In this document: piece after piece, positions 17,064 to 25,776 of the stretch
Position numbering within the stretch: position 1 is the stretch's first letter
Layout: every line of letters begins with the position of its first letter
Origin: EA-27 sp964396265
GTDB lineage: Archaea > Thermoplasmatota > Thermoplasmata > RBG-16-68-12 > EA-27
DNA: 64,000 bases
Direction: 5' to 3'
NCBI GenBank assembly: GCA_964396265.1
Contig: CAYNEM010000003.1
Coordinates: 1-64,000 of the forward strand
Notes under the pieces: model-generated
What the model saw: only the letters and a program-made list of their open reading frames with translations
Databases searched by the model: none
Told to the model about the DNA's origin: nothing
Position numbers and translations under genes: made by a program

Positions 17064-17336
17064 ATGTGCAGGAACATCAAGACGCTGTACAACTTCGATC
17101 CTCCAGCGACCGAAACGGAGATCCGTGAAAGCTCACTCCAATTCGTGAGGAAGCTCTCGGGGTTCAACAAACCTTCGAGGGCAAACGAGGCTGCGTTCGG
17201 CCGCGCCGTCGAAGAGATTGGAGTCGTGGCCCGGAACCTGCTAAATTCCCTGGTCACCGCCGCAGAGCCGCGCAATCGCAAGGTCGAAGCGGCGCGCGCT
17301 CTTGCCAAGGCGGCGGAAAGGTTTGGGGACTCCTGA
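17064..17336 (+). CDS. DUF2277 family protein
   Basis: A 90-residue protein of the DUF2277 family, whose members begin MCRNIKTLYNFDPPAT and contain LQFVRKLSGFNKPSRANEAAF; both are present here. Function unknown. The family is mainly bacterial, so this copy may have come by transfer. Codon use is slightly more AT-rich than in the neighbours. An AT-rich sequence upstream (near 16985-17000) could be a promoter. Confidence 0.85.
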   Translation: MCRNIKTLYNFDPPATETEIRESSLQFVRKLSGFNKPSRANEAAFGRAVEEIGVVARNLLNSLVTAAEPRNRKVEAARALAKAAERFGDS

Positions 17337-17405
17337 TAAGTCAGGGCTCCGGAGACGATCCCAGGGACGGGGAGGCGTTCGCCTCTGCCGCGCCCCCGTA
17401 GTCGA

Positions 17406-17478
17406 TGGGTCCGTGGCGATTTGAACGCCAGTCGCCAGCACCCCAAGCTGGTAGGATACCAAGCTACCCCACGGACCC
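17406..17478 (-). tRNA. tRNA-Pro (GGG)
   Basis: Minus-strand cloverleaf with acceptor GGGTCCG pairing to CGGACCC and discriminator A. The anticodon arm CCAGC-TTGGGGT-GCTGG gives GGG at 34-36. A minus-strand TATA box GTTTTTATC at 17503-17511 is 25 bases upstream, so the gene seems to be transcribed separately from rpoN. Confidence 0.93.
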
Positions 17479-17511
17479 GCGCCGCCGAACATAGGAAGGG
17501 CGGATAAAAAC

Positions 17512-17703
17512 CTAACCGAACGGGAGGATGTCGTCGATGAGTTCCGCGTTCGACAGGAGCATCCGTCGGCAGCAGTACCGCGCGAGCCCGAGCTCGTCCA
17601 GCACCTTCGCCGCGTCGTCCCCCGCCGCCGTCCGCTTCACGAACGTCTCCCAGTGCGACGCGACGACGGTCCCACACGTGAAGCAACGGACGGGGATGAT
17701 CAT
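17512..17703 (-). CDS. rpoN: DNA-directed RNA polymerase subunit N (Rpb10)
   Basis: A 63-residue zinc-binding subunit of archaeal RNA polymerase. It starts MIIPVRCFTCG and ends with ARYCCRRMLLSNAELID, the two conserved cysteine clusters of Rpb10. It follows uS9 by 4 bases in the eL18-uL13-uS9-rpoN operon, the usual archaeal order. The following rpoK, often found next, is not here. Confidence 0.97.
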   Translation of the reverse strand: MIIPVRCFTCGTVVASHWETFVKRTAAGDDAAKVLDELGLARYCCRRMLLSNAELIDDILPFG

Positions 17704-17707
17704 CGGC

Positions 17708-18106
17708 TCACCGGTACGACTTCTGCCGCTTCTTCCGCGCCCCGCGGCCGAGGGGGTTCTTCGGGAGCTTGAACCGCGTGTCCGGGGCGATCAACGTGCG
17801 GTCGTACTCCCGGTAAAGGTTCGCGAGCTCGTCGTCCTTCAAGTACGCCCACAGGCCTCGGGCGATGGCGGTGCGCGCCGCGTCCGCCTGGCCCATGACG
17901 CCGCCGCCGCGGACGCTCACGTCGATGTCCAGCCCGTCCACCTTCTTGCCCGCGAGCTTCACGGGCTCCAGCATCTTGAGGCGGCCGATCTCGTACGGCC
18001 AGATCTCGACGGGCACACGGTTGATGCGGATCCGACCCTGGCCTTTGCGGACGGAAGCCCTGGCGACCGCGGTCTTGCGCTTCCCCGCCGCGACGATGAC
18101 CTTCAT
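17708..18106 (-). CDS. rps9: Ribosomal protein uS9
   Basis: A 132-residue small-subunit protein. It starts MKVIVAAGKRKTAVARA, with the GGGVMGQADAARTAIARGL core and the typical basic end ARKKRQKSYR that reaches the P-site tRNA. It overlaps uL13 by 4 bases (ATGA-type junction) and is followed by rpoN. Confidence 0.97.
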   Translation of the reverse strand: MKVIVAAGKRKTAVARASVRKGQGRIRINRVPVEIWPYEIGRLKMLEPVKLAGKKVDGLDIDVSVRGGGVMGQADAARTAIARGLWAYLKDDELANLYREYDRTLIAPDTRFKLPKNPLGRGARKKRQKSYR

Positions 18107-18531
18107 TGCTTCGCCCCCAGCCGCCGGGAGATCTCCCCCAGCTCCAGGAACTTGGCGGTGCGGATGTGGGAGGCCTCCTCGATGGTCTCCGCTGCCTGCG
18201 ATCCGATCTCCCTGGGAACGCCCATGTACACGCGGAGCCTCTTGAACGCCGCCCGACCATGGGGCGTCTGGTATGGGATCATCCCGCGGATCACGCGTTG
18301 GAGGATGCGGTCCGCGCGCTTCGGGTAATAGGGCCCCTTGCCGCGCATGCGGCTCGCCGTGCTGCCCATGTTCTTCTTGATCTTGTACTCCTCGATCAGC
18401 GCCGCGCGGTCTCCGGTCACGAGCGCCTTTTCCGCGTTCACGACGTGGATTTCCTCACCATTGAGGAGGCGCTTGGCGACGACGGAGGCGAACCGCCCCA
18501 TCACCTGCCCGGACGCGTCGAGGACCGCCAT
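18103..18531 (-). CDS. rpl13: Ribosomal protein uL13
   Basis: A 142-residue large-subunit protein. Recognisable parts are VLDASGQVMGRFASVVAKRLLNGEE at the start, GPYYPKRADRILQRVIRGMIP in the middle and KRLRVYMGVP near the end. It lies 3 bases after eL18 and overlaps uS9 by 4 bases. Confidence 0.97.
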   Translation of the reverse strand: MAVLDASGQVMGRFASVVAKRLLNGEEIHVVNAEKALVTGDRAALIEEYKIKKNMGSTASRMRGKGPYYPKRADRILQRVIRGMIPYQTPHGRAAFKRLRVYMGVPREIGSQAAETIEEASHIRTAKFLELGEISRRLGAKQ

Positions 18532-18534
18532 GGT

Positions 18535-18897
18535 TCATCCCACGATGCGGACGTTCGAGCCCTTCGGGTTCGACGCCGCCAGTTCGAGCAGCCCGACGAC
18601 CTTCCCGCCCGCGAGCACGACCTTGGCTCTCGCCCCCGCGGAGGCGCGCCACGTCGCGATCGTCATGGGCCTCGACAGGTCCCCCGACCCGAGGAGGACG
18701 CCGGGGACGATCGCCGTCTCGCCCTCGCCCACGGTCCGGTTCACCCGGCTGAGGTTCACCTCGGACCAGTTCCGGTTGCGGCGCTCGAGGCGTTCCGCGA
18801 CGTCCCGCCAGAGGGGGGCTCGGTGCTCCCGTGAGAGGGCCTTTAGTTCCCCGATGAGCTTGACGAGGGAAGCGTTCGTCTTGACCGTCGTACCCAT
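18535..18897 (-). CDS. rpl18e: Ribosomal protein eL18
   Basis: A 120-residue archaeal eL18. It starts MGTTVKTNASLVKLI and contains WRDVAERLERRNRNWSEVNLSRVNR and the KVVLAGGKVVGLLELA end. First gene of the ribosomal/rpoN operon, with a TATA box 37 bases upstream. Confidence 0.95.
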   Translation of the reverse strand: MGTTVKTNASLVKLIGELKALSREHRAPLWRDVAERLERRNRNWSEVNLSRVNRTVGEGETAIVPGVLLGSGDLSRPMTIATWRASAGARAKVVLAGGKVVGLLELAASNPKGSNVRIVG

Positions 18898-18933
18898 AAG
18901 AATGGTCTCGGGACCGTTTGCATCCCAGTTTCT

Positions 18934-18942
18934 GATATAAAC
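18934..18942 (-). promoter_or_regulatory. TATA box for the eL18 operon
   Basis: The minus strand reads GTTTATATC, ending 37 bases before the eL18 ATG and predicting a leader of roughly a dozen bases. It lies in a 137-base divergent region shared with the TIM-barrel gene, which may use the TACTAATATC sequence near 18975. Confidence 0.6.
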
Positions 18943-19034
18943 GTTTGGGTGACCTAAGGCAGCGCGTGCGAACGTACTAATATCAGGGGTGGGCAAATAG
19001 AAGTGATCCCCGCGAACCGCCTCCCCGGTGCCCC

Positions 19035-20075
19035 ATGATACGTTTTGGACCCTCAGGCATCCCCCTCTCGTGCAAAGGGCGCACGCTGCGCGACGCGATC
19101 GAGGACGTCCACAACCTCGGCCTGACCGCAATGGAGGTCCAGCTCGTCCGGGTCAACGTGCTCGAGCGGCCGGCGGGGGATGACGAGGCAGGACAGACGC
19201 CGCGCACTCTCCCCGGGGAGCTCGTCGTGGAGATCCGGCGCAAGGAGGACAAGAAGGACCTCCGGATCGCGGACCTGAACGAGAAGATCGAGGCGGGGGA
19301 CACGCTGGTGTCGCTGACGAGCGGCCTCGCGCGGGACTACCTCGAACTCGCGGAGCTCGGCGTGATCGCCGTCGAGATGGACATCGAGCTCAGCCTCCAC
19401 ACGCCCTACTACATGGATCTCGCTGGCGCGGACAACCTCGCCCAGAAGAGCATGGACTCGATCATGTGGGGCGGCCTGCTCGCGGATGCGATGGGAGCCT
19501 CGGTCGTGGCGACGTTCCTCGGCCTCTACGGGGAGTACGGGCCGAAGGAGGCCGTCGCGCGCATCCAGGCGAACGTGAAGGCGCTACGCGACATGTACCG
19601 AGAGCGGAAGCTCGCGGTGAAGCTGGGCCTCGAGACGAGCGGGCGCCGCGAGGTCGTCGGCAGCCTCGACGAGATCATGACGATCTGCAAGGCGGTGAAG
19701 GGCGTCGTGCCCGTGCTCAACTTCGCCCACGTCCACGCGCGCGACGGGGGCCTCCTGAAGCGTCCGGAGGACTTCGCAGCGGCGATCGAGACGACGCAGA
19801 AGTTCGGGGGACCTCACATCCACACGCACTTCACGGGCGTGGAACATGAGGGCGGCCTCGAGCTGCGATACACGCCGATCAAGAAGGGCGACCTCAGGTT
19901 CGAGCCGCTCGCGGAGTGTCTCCTCGACGGGGACTACGATCTGAGCCTCATCTCCTCGTCCCCGCTCCTGGAGCACGACGCGATGTACATGAAAGTCATC
20001 CTGGAGCGCGTCCTCGCCAAGAAGCTCGTGAAGGTGCCCCCCCGCCTCCCGTTTAAGAAGGTGGAGGCGCGATGA
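19035..20075 (+). CDS. TIM-barrel endonuclease IV / xylose isomerase-like protein
   Basis: A 346-residue AP-endonuclease-2 superfamily protein. It starts MIRFGPSGIPLSC and has the alternating strand/helix pattern of a TIM barrel. ELSLHTPYYM, GLETSG, FAHVHARDGG and HIHTHFTG match the metal-ligand strands (His, Glu, Asp) of the Nfo/sugar-isomerase superfamily. It may be a DNA AP endonuclease or a sugar-phosphate isomerase/epimerase; because it overlaps the SIS gene by 4 bases, a sugar role is plausible. Residues about 55-80 are an insert compared with Nfo. Confidence 0.75.
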   Translation: MIRFGPSGIPLSCKGRTLRDAIEDVHNLGLTAMEVQLVRVNVLERPAGDDEAGQTPRTLPGELVVEIRRKEDKKDLRIADLNEKIEAGDTLVSLTSGLARDYLELAELGVIAVEMDIELSLHTPYYMDLAGADNLAQKSMDSIMWGGLLADAMGASVVATFLGLYGEYGPKEAVARIQANVKALRDMYRERKLAVKLGLETSGRREVVGSLDEIMTICKAVKGVVPVLNFAHVHARDGGLLKRPEDFAAAIETTQKFGGPHIHTHFTGVEHEGGLELRYTPIKKGDLRFEPLAECLLDGDYDLSLISSSPLLEHDAMYMKVILERVLAKKLVKVPPRLPFKKVEAR

Positions 20076-20617
20076 GCACCGCGCGTGAGGCTTCCGACTT
20101 CATCCTGGCCGCGGTCGCGAAGATGCTCGCGGTCGAGGACGGCGCCGTCCAGGACGCAGTGAAGGCGATCACCGCCGCCAAACGGGTGTTCGTCTACGGC
20201 GTGGGCCGGTCGGGGCTCGTCGCTCGCGCGTTCGCCATGCGCCTCACGCAGCTCGGGCTGGACACGTTCTTCATCGGCGAGACGATCACCCCGATCGTGA
20301 AGGCAGGCGACCTCGTCGTCGTCGTGTCCAACACGGGTTCGACCATGAGCGCGGTACAGACCGCGAACATCGCGCGTCGCGTCGGCGCGGGCGTTTTGGC
20401 GGTGGTCGGGATCCGCCATTCGAAGCTCGGGCAGGCGGCAAACGTCGTGCTCGCGATTTCCGAGGACAGAAATGAGAAGACCGCGAGGTTTGCGCCTCTC
20501 GGGACGTTGTTCGAGGACGCCGCACTCATCCTGCTCGACGGCGTCGTGGCGGACGTCATGGCGGCGCTCGGGGAGACGGAGTCCTCGATGCGGGGTCGGC
20601 ACGCGATCATGGTGTGA
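20072..20617 (+). CDS. hxlB: 6-phospho-3-hexuloisomerase-like SIS protein
   Basis: A 181-residue SIS-domain protein of the HxlB (PHI) type, which interconverts D-arabino-hex-3-ulose 6-phosphate and fructose 6-phosphate. VFVYGVGRSGLVARAFAMRL, FFIGETITP and VVVSNTGSTMSA are the sugar-phosphate loops, and SSMRGRHAIMV at the end is typical. In many archaea this enzyme works in the reverse ribulose monophosphate pathway to make pentose. Its usual partner HxlA is not present here; the overlapping neighbour is the TIM-barrel protein. Confidence 0.85.
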   Translation: MSTAREASDFILAAVAKMLAVEDGAVQDAVKAITAAKRVFVYGVGRSGLVARAFAMRLTQLGLDTFFIGETITPIVKAGDLVVVVSNTGSTMSAVQTANIARRVGAGVLAVVGIRHSKLGQAANVVLAISEDRNEKTARFAPLGTLFEDAALILLDGVVADVMAALGETESSMRGRHAIMV

Positions 20618-20662
20618 TCGACCAGAATCGGCTTTATCTACGGCCCTCAGATACGTTGCCCG

Positions 20663-21784
20663 GTGCCCGACGATTTCATCGTCACTCCGTGGGAGGTCTC
20701 CGGGGTCGTCGACTACGACAAGCTCGTCGAACGGTTTGGCACCCAGCGGATTGACGCTCCCCTCCTCGAACGGATCCGCCGCCACACCGGCGAACTCCAT
20801 CCGCTCCTGAAGCGCGGCCTGTTCTTCTCCCACCGCGATATGAACTGGATCCTTGACGAGTACGAGAAGGGGAACCCGTTCGCGCTGTACACGGGACGCG
20901 GGCCGTCGAGCGGCATCCACATCGGCCACATGGTGCCGTGGTTCGTTGTGAAGTGGCTCCAGGACAAGTTCCACGTGCCTTTGTGGTTCCAGATCACGGA
21001 CGACGAGAAGTACCTCTTCCGGGACTTCGAAAAGCTCGAGGACTCCAAAGCGATCGCCTACGACAACATCCTCGACATCATCGCGATCGGCTTCGACCCC
21101 AAGCTCACGAAGATCTTCATCGACACGGAGTACATCCGCCATCTGTATCCGTTGGCGGTGCAGGTCGCGAAACGCATTACGTTGTCCACCGCCAAGGCCG
21201 TCTTCGGATTCGACGACTCGTTCAACCTCGGGCAGATCTTCTACACCGCCATCCAGTCCGTGCCCTGCTTCCTCCCGACGGTCGAGGCCGGCCGCAACGT
21301 CCCCGTGCTGATCCCCTGCGGGATCGACCAGGACCCCCACTTCCGGGTCACGCGGGACATCGCGGAGAAGCTCGGGTACTACAAGCCCGCGGGCCTGTAC
21401 AGCAAGCTCATGCCCGGCCTGTTCGGGCTGGAGTCGAAGATGTCCACGTCACGCCCGGAGACCGCGATCTTCGCGACGGACGCAGAGAAGGATGTGCGCA
21501 AGAAGATCTCGAACGCGTTCACGGGCGGCCGAGCGACCGTCGAGGAGCAACGCCGGCTCGGAGCGAACCCGTACATCTGTTCCGTGTTCGCGTACTATGC
21601 GTACCTGTTCGCGCCGGAGGACGAGGACTTGGCGGGGGTCGAGCGGACGTGCAAGTCCGGCGAGCGGCTGTGCGGCGACTGCAAGGGAGAGCTCGGGGAC
21701 CGCGTCGCGAAGTTCCTCAAGGCCCATCAAGAGCGTCGCGAGCTGGCGAGGGACCACATCGACGAATTCCTCCTGCGGGACTGA
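20663..21784 (+). CDS. trpS: Tryptophanyl-tRNA synthetase
   Basis: Class I synthetase of the archaeal/eukaryotic TrpRS type, 373 residues, charging tRNA-Trp. The HIGH-type motif is IHIGHM near residue 87 and the KMSKS-type loop is SKMSTS near 257. GTG start at 20663. The C-terminal CKSGERLCGDCK is a pair of cysteines in the anticodon region. The synthetase follows the SIS gene by 45 bases. Confidence 0.95.
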   Translation: MPDDFIVTPWEVSGVVDYDKLVERFGTQRIDAPLLERIRRHTGELHPLLKRGLFFSHRDMNWILDEYEKGNPFALYTGRGPSSGIHIGHMVPWFVVKWLQDKFHVPLWFQITDDEKYLFRDFEKLEDSKAIAYDNILDIIAIGFDPKLTKIFIDTEYIRHLYPLAVQVAKRITLSTAKAVFGFDDSFNLGQIFYTAIQSVPCFLPTVEAGRNVPVLIPCGIDQDPHFRVTRDIAEKLGYYKPAGLYSKLMPGLFGLESKMSTSRPETAIFATDAEKDVRKKISNAFTGGRATVEEQRRLGANPYICSVFAYYAYLFAPEDEDLAGVERTCKSGERLCGDCKGELGDRVAKFLKAHQERRELARDHIDEFLLRD

Positions 21785-21851
21785 CGCGGCCAGAACTGAG
21801 AATTGGGTGCGCACCCTTTTGGCGGCGTCTGGGAATGACGTTCTTGAGGGC

Positions 21852-22136
21852 ATGGGCGCGACCGGCACGGTGGAACGATCCCTCTACGCGAGGGAGACCG
21901 AACGCCGCCTGCAGGCGGACCCGACGGATCGGGACGCGCTGTTCGCCTCGGCGTCCCTCGTGGCCGCAAAGCGCGAGTTCACCCGCGCGATATATCTTCT
22001 GAACCTGCTCGGCGAGTTGGACCCGAAGTACCCGGGCCTTTGGCGGTTCAAGGCGCGCGTGTACCGCGAGGCTGGCGACCGCCGGATGGAGCGGCGGTGT
22101 CTCATCGCCGCTGATCGGCAGGAAATGGGTCCGTAG
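21852..22136 (+). CDS. Small TPR-like protein
   Basis: A 94-residue helical protein with two to three TPR-like units: ADPTDRDALFASASL, REFTRAIYLLNLL and LDPKYPGLWRFKARVYREAGD. A similar 115-residue protein lies at 35551-35898, and a third TPR protein at 23992-24480. Start at ATG 21852. It could be a scaffold for a protein complex; no partner is evident. It follows trpS by 67 bases. Confidence 0.6.
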   Translation: MGATGTVERSLYARETERRLQADPTDRDALFASASLVAAKREFTRAIYLLNLLGELDPKYPGLWRFKARVYREAGDRRMERRCLIAADRQEMGP

Positions 22137-22300
22137 CCCACGATCACGACAGGACGTCGGTCGCGCGGAAGCCGTTCTCGTAAACCAGCGCGTGGTGGCC
22201 GACGTCGTGCTTCGCGCCGCTCTCAGCCATGATAACGGTCGTGAGGGGGGCCGCGTCCGCGTCCCGAAACCCTTTAGTCGCGCCTCCCATACGCGGCCTC

Positions 22301-23875
22301 GTGCCGGCCGACGTCCTGGAACAGATTAGCCTCCATGAGAAGAAGGTCCTCCTCGCGCTGCGCGGGGTTCCCGAGGCCACCCCCCAGGATATCCTCTCGC
22401 GAGCCAAGTTCAAGGAGCTCGTGGAGATCATGAACGCCGCTTCGTGGCTCCAGGCGAAGGGTCTCCTGACGATGCGGGAGCGAGTGCGCCGGACGTACGC
22501 GCTCGCCCGCAAGCAGTGGGCGTCGAAGAACCTCCCCGAGCGGACCCTGCTGAAGGCCCTGGCGAAACTTCGACGCGTCGCCACCGCTGCCGACCTGCGG
22601 GTGAAGGCGGAGATGGAGGAGCACGAGTTCTCGATCGCATTGGGTTGGATGCGTCGGAAGGGATGGGCGACGATCTCGAAGGAGAAGGGCGAGACGATCG
22701 TGTCGATCACGGACGCGGGCGCGGAAGCCCTCGTGACGAAGGGGCGCGACGAGGTGCTCCTCGCCGAGTTCGCGGATCGGGAGATGGCAGAGGAGGAGAT
22801 CGACCCGCACCTCCTCGGGATGCTGAAGTCCCGCCAAGACTTCCTGCGCGAGAAGGAGAGCGTGCGACGAGAGCTGAAACTCACAGACAAGGGGAAGGAG
22901 GCGGCCGAGCGCCTCGCGGCGGCGATTGCAGCGGAGCGGAAGATCGATGTGGACGATGTGCTCAAGGTGGTCGACGACATCTTCGTCGAGGTCTCGCAGG
23001 TGACCCCCGAGCTGCTGCAGACGGGCCGATGGCGGGACGCCTCGTTCCGCAAGTACGACGTCCGTGCGTTCGCGCCGACGCCTCACGGGGGGAAGCGCCA
23101 CCCGCTCGCGCAGCACATCGAGCGCGTCCGGAAGATCATGATCGCGATGGGATTCACAGAGATCGAGGGCGACTTCGTGCAGAGCGCGTTCTGGTCGTTC
23201 GACGCGCTGTTCCAGCCCCAGGACCATCCGGCGCGGGACATGCTTGACACGTTTTACACGGATCTGGGGCCTCGTCCCCTGCCGGACGACGCCGTCGTCC
23301 GAAAGGTCGCGGACATGCACGAGACGGGAGGGGGCATCAGCGAGGGCTGGAAGTATCGGTGGGACCCGGGAGAGGCGCGGAAGGCCATCCTGAGGCCGCA
23401 CACGACCGCGGTCACGATCAAGTACCTCGCCGAGCACACGAAGCCGCCCCTGAAGGCGTTCATCGTGGGGCGGAATTTCCGACGGGATGCCACCACGTGG
23501 AAGTCCCTCCCCGAGTTCCACCAGGTCGAGGGCGTCGTGATGGAGGAGGGCGCGAATCTCGCGATGCTCATCGGCGTGATCCAGGAGTTCTACCGCCGGA
23601 TGGGCGCGGAGGACGTCCGGGTGAGGCCCGGCTACTTCCCGTACACGGAGCCGAGCCTCGAGCCGGAGATCCGCTTCAACGGGCGTTGGATGGAGATGGG
23701 CGGCGCCGGCATCTTCCGTCCGGAGGTCACCAAGCCCCTCGGCATCGAGACGCCCGTCCTCGCATGGGGCCTCGGGCTGGAGCGCCTCGTCATGGCAATC
23801 GAGGGGATCACGGACATCCGTCAGCTGTACCTGAGCGATCTCGATTGGCTGCGGACGAGCCGTGTCGTCCGGTGA
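22301..23875 (+). CDS. pheS: Phenylalanyl-tRNA synthetase alpha subunit
   Basis: Class II synthetase subunit, 524 residues from the GTG at 22301 (VPADVLEQISLHEKKVLL is the N-terminal helical region). Class II motif 2 is seen in FIVGRNFRRDATT..EFHQVEGVV, and motif 3 in ETPVLAWGLGLERLVMAIEGI. The N-terminal about 230 residues are the archaeal/eukaryotic winged-helix region. An in-frame start 72 bases earlier is possible but overlaps promoter-like sequence. The beta subunit gene pheT is not next to it. Confidence 0.95.
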   Translation: MPADVLEQISLHEKKVLLALRGVPEATPQDILSRAKFKELVEIMNAASWLQAKGLLTMRERVRRTYALARKQWASKNLPERTLLKALAKLRRVATAADLRVKAEMEEHEFSIALGWMRRKGWATISKEKGETIVSITDAGAEALVTKGRDEVLLAEFADREMAEEEIDPHLLGMLKSRQDFLREKESVRRELKLTDKGKEAAERLAAAIAAERKIDVDDVLKVVDDIFVEVSQVTPELLQTGRWRDASFRKYDVRAFAPTPHGGKRHPLAQHIERVRKIMIAMGFTEIEGDFVQSAFWSFDALFQPQDHPARDMLDTFYTDLGPRPLPDDAVVRKVADMHETGGGISEGWKYRWDPGEARKAILRPHTTAVTIKYLAEHTKPPLKAFIVGRNFRRDATTWKSLPEFHQVEGVVMEEGANLAMLIGVIQEFYRRMGAEDVRVRPGYFPYTEPSLEPEIRFNGRWMEMGGAGIFRPEVTKPLGIETPVLAWGLGLERLVMAIEGITDIRQLYLSDLDWLRTSRVVR

Positions 23876-23991
23876 CCGTCGGGCCTGCCACCGGCCGGTC
23901 GGAGCCGGGGCATGGCAAACCCGTCATTGCGTCTCGTGCGACGGAGACCGCAATCCTCATAATGCCGCGCGCCGCATGCCGAAGCGTAACG

Positions 23992-24480
23992 ATGCCGTCC
24001 GCGGACGACGAAATCGGGGCGGGGGAGGCAGCCCTCGGCCGCCTCGACTACGAAGCGGCCTTCAAGCACTTCGACAAGGCCACGAAGTCGGACCCGAGGA
24101 ACGCGATCGGTTTCTTCGGAAAGGCGGAGGCCGCCCTCGGCATGCCCACCCAGGACGCGGACAACATCGTAACGTGGTACCGCAAGGCGATCGAGCTCGA
24201 TTCCGAGAACGCGCAGTTCCACGAGGCGATCGCGTCCCTGTGCATGGACCTCGGCCGGTTCAACGAGGCGGAGCAGGCCTACGCGAAGGCCGCAGAGTTG
24301 GACAAGGACAACGCCTCGTTCTACTACTCCGAGTTCGCGATCCACTACCGCAACAAGGCTCCCGTGATCATGGAGCAGTTCCTCGATGACAAGACCCGCG
24401 ACATGATCGCACAGAAGTCGCTGAGCTACATGCTCAAAGCGCTGAACATGGAGCGGGAAGAGGCGAAGCGCCTCCTGTGA
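23992..24480 (+). CDS. TPR-repeat protein
   Basis: A 162-residue protein with three tetratricopeptide units: GRLDYEAAFKHFDKATKSDPRN, TWYRKAIELDSENA and GRFNEAEQAYAKAAELDKDNA. It ends in a helical tail (MLKALNMEREEAKRLL). Likely a protein-protein adaptor. Start at ATG 23992; an earlier ATG at 23962 would add 10 residues. It sits 116 bases downstream of pheS. Confidence 0.75.
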   Translation: MPSADDEIGAGEAALGRLDYEAAFKHFDKATKSDPRNAIGFFGKAEAALGMPTQDADNIVTWYRKAIELDSENAQFHEAIASLCMDLGRFNEAEQAYAKAAELDKDNASFYYSEFAIHYRNKAPVIMEQFLDDKTRDMIAQKSLSYMLKALNMEREEAKRLL

Positions 24481-24707
24481 GCGCGAACGTCTACGTCCGG
24501 ATCGCGCCGGGAGCGCGGCGCCCCGCGCGGCAGGACTCGCAACGGAGGTGCGGTGTATCGAAATGCAGGACGCACGTCGACCTGCCACATTGGAAGCAGC
24601 TCGCGAGCGCGGGTCGCGAACACAGGTGGCAGAGGGAGGCGACCGCCATGGCGGCCGCGCATCCTTCCGGCCGCTAGTTAAGCGTGTCGGAACGATTCTC
24701 GGGTGCG

Positions 24708-25577
24708 TCAGGGAGCCCGCAGCTCTCCGAGCGTGGCAGCGCGCTCCGCGACCGCGTTGTGCTTGTGGATCGACTCCTCGCTGTCGCTCTTCACCTTCAC
24801 CCGCGCGTCATCCGGCAGATCCTGATACTTCTTGAGAACGCGGCCAAGCACCTCGCGCACGACGTCCTCCACGAACATCGGCTTCGCGTGCGCCTGTTCG
24901 ACCAGCCGTCCTTCGTCCGGCCGCTTGAGGACCTCGTACGTCGGTGCGCTCATGGAGGCTTCGACAATGTTGATGAGGTCGTCCGCCTCGATGTCGGCGC
25001 CCGGGGGCTCCTCGAGGACGAGGGAGGTGCGGTTCCTCTGGTTGTGCGTGATGATCGGTGCGTCGACGGACGCGTAGGCAGGGTTCTCCTCACGGATGGT
25101 CTCCATCGCGCACGGGCATGCGGTCATCCCGACGACCTCGACCCCCACGGACTTCCGGACCTCGACGCGCGCCCCGCGGTGCGCGTTCGCGCGGGCGACG
25201 AGCTTGTACGGCTCCAGGGACTTGCGCCCCATGGGGGTCGTCCTCTCGAGGAAGTAGTCGGCGGTCGCCCACACCTCCCCGTCCATTGCGTACCCGTGCT
25301 TTTCGAGGAGTTTCAGGCTGATTTTTTCCGTCAGGTCCTCGAGCGAATGCACCGGGTTTCGGACCGCCTCGTCGATGATCTCTGCGATCGCTTCGAGGTT
25401 CCGCGACAGGTGCGCCCCGCGCTGGTCCCATGGGAGATCGACGAACACGTCGAATCTCGTCGTCAAGGTCACGACTCTGTTCGTGCGGGCGATCTGGACG
25501 GGTTTGACGACTCCGGTGACGCCGACCTTCGTGAGCCGGAATCCGTTCTCGATCCGTCCACTCTGCACGTCCGGCAT
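24708..25577 (-). CDS. mptA: GTP cyclohydrolase MptA (FolE2-type)
   Basis: A 289-residue metal-dependent GTP cyclohydrolase of the archaeal MptA / bacterial FolE2 group, making 7,8-dihydroneopterin 2',3'-cyclic phosphate for methanopterin-type or folate-type pterins. Signatures: VGVTGVVKPVQI at the start, TACPCAM (metal-binding Cys) near residue 153, and ITHNQRNRTSLVL near 178. The final SIHKHNAVAER is also typical. The pathway enzyme MptD is encoded at 37309. Confidence 0.95.
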   Translation of the reverse strand: MPDVQSGRIENGFRLTKVGVTGVVKPVQIARTNRVVTLTTRFDVFVDLPWDQRGAHLSRNLEAIAEIIDEAVRNPVHSLEDLTEKISLKLLEKHGYAMDGEVWATADYFLERTTPMGRKSLEPYKLVARANAHRGARVEVRKSVGVEVVGMTACPCAMETIREENPAYASVDAPIITHNQRNRTSLVLEEPPGADIEADDLINIVEASMSAPTYEVLKRPDEGRLVEQAHAKPMFVEDVVREVLGRVLKKYQDLPDDARVKVKSDSEESIHKHNAVAERAATLGELRAP

Positions 25578-25776
25578 GCTTCCCCGCCCGCCTAGCTGGA
25601 GGTTCCTCTTAAACCTTAAGACGCCGACGATGCCTGGGGGCAGGAGCGTGTCCAGATCGCCGTAGTCTGATCATGATTCTCTCGGTGGGATGCGGACATG
25701 AACCCGTTTCGCCGCCGGATGTGCAGAAAGAAAAGGGCGGCAGCGGGAGCCGCCGCCCAGGTTGGGGGGGAGGAGT

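Noticed and set aside
22144..22231. A 28-codon minus-strand frame before pheS (starts MAESGAKHDVG)
   Set aside because: Too short to support without conservation, and it lies in the probable pheS promoter region.
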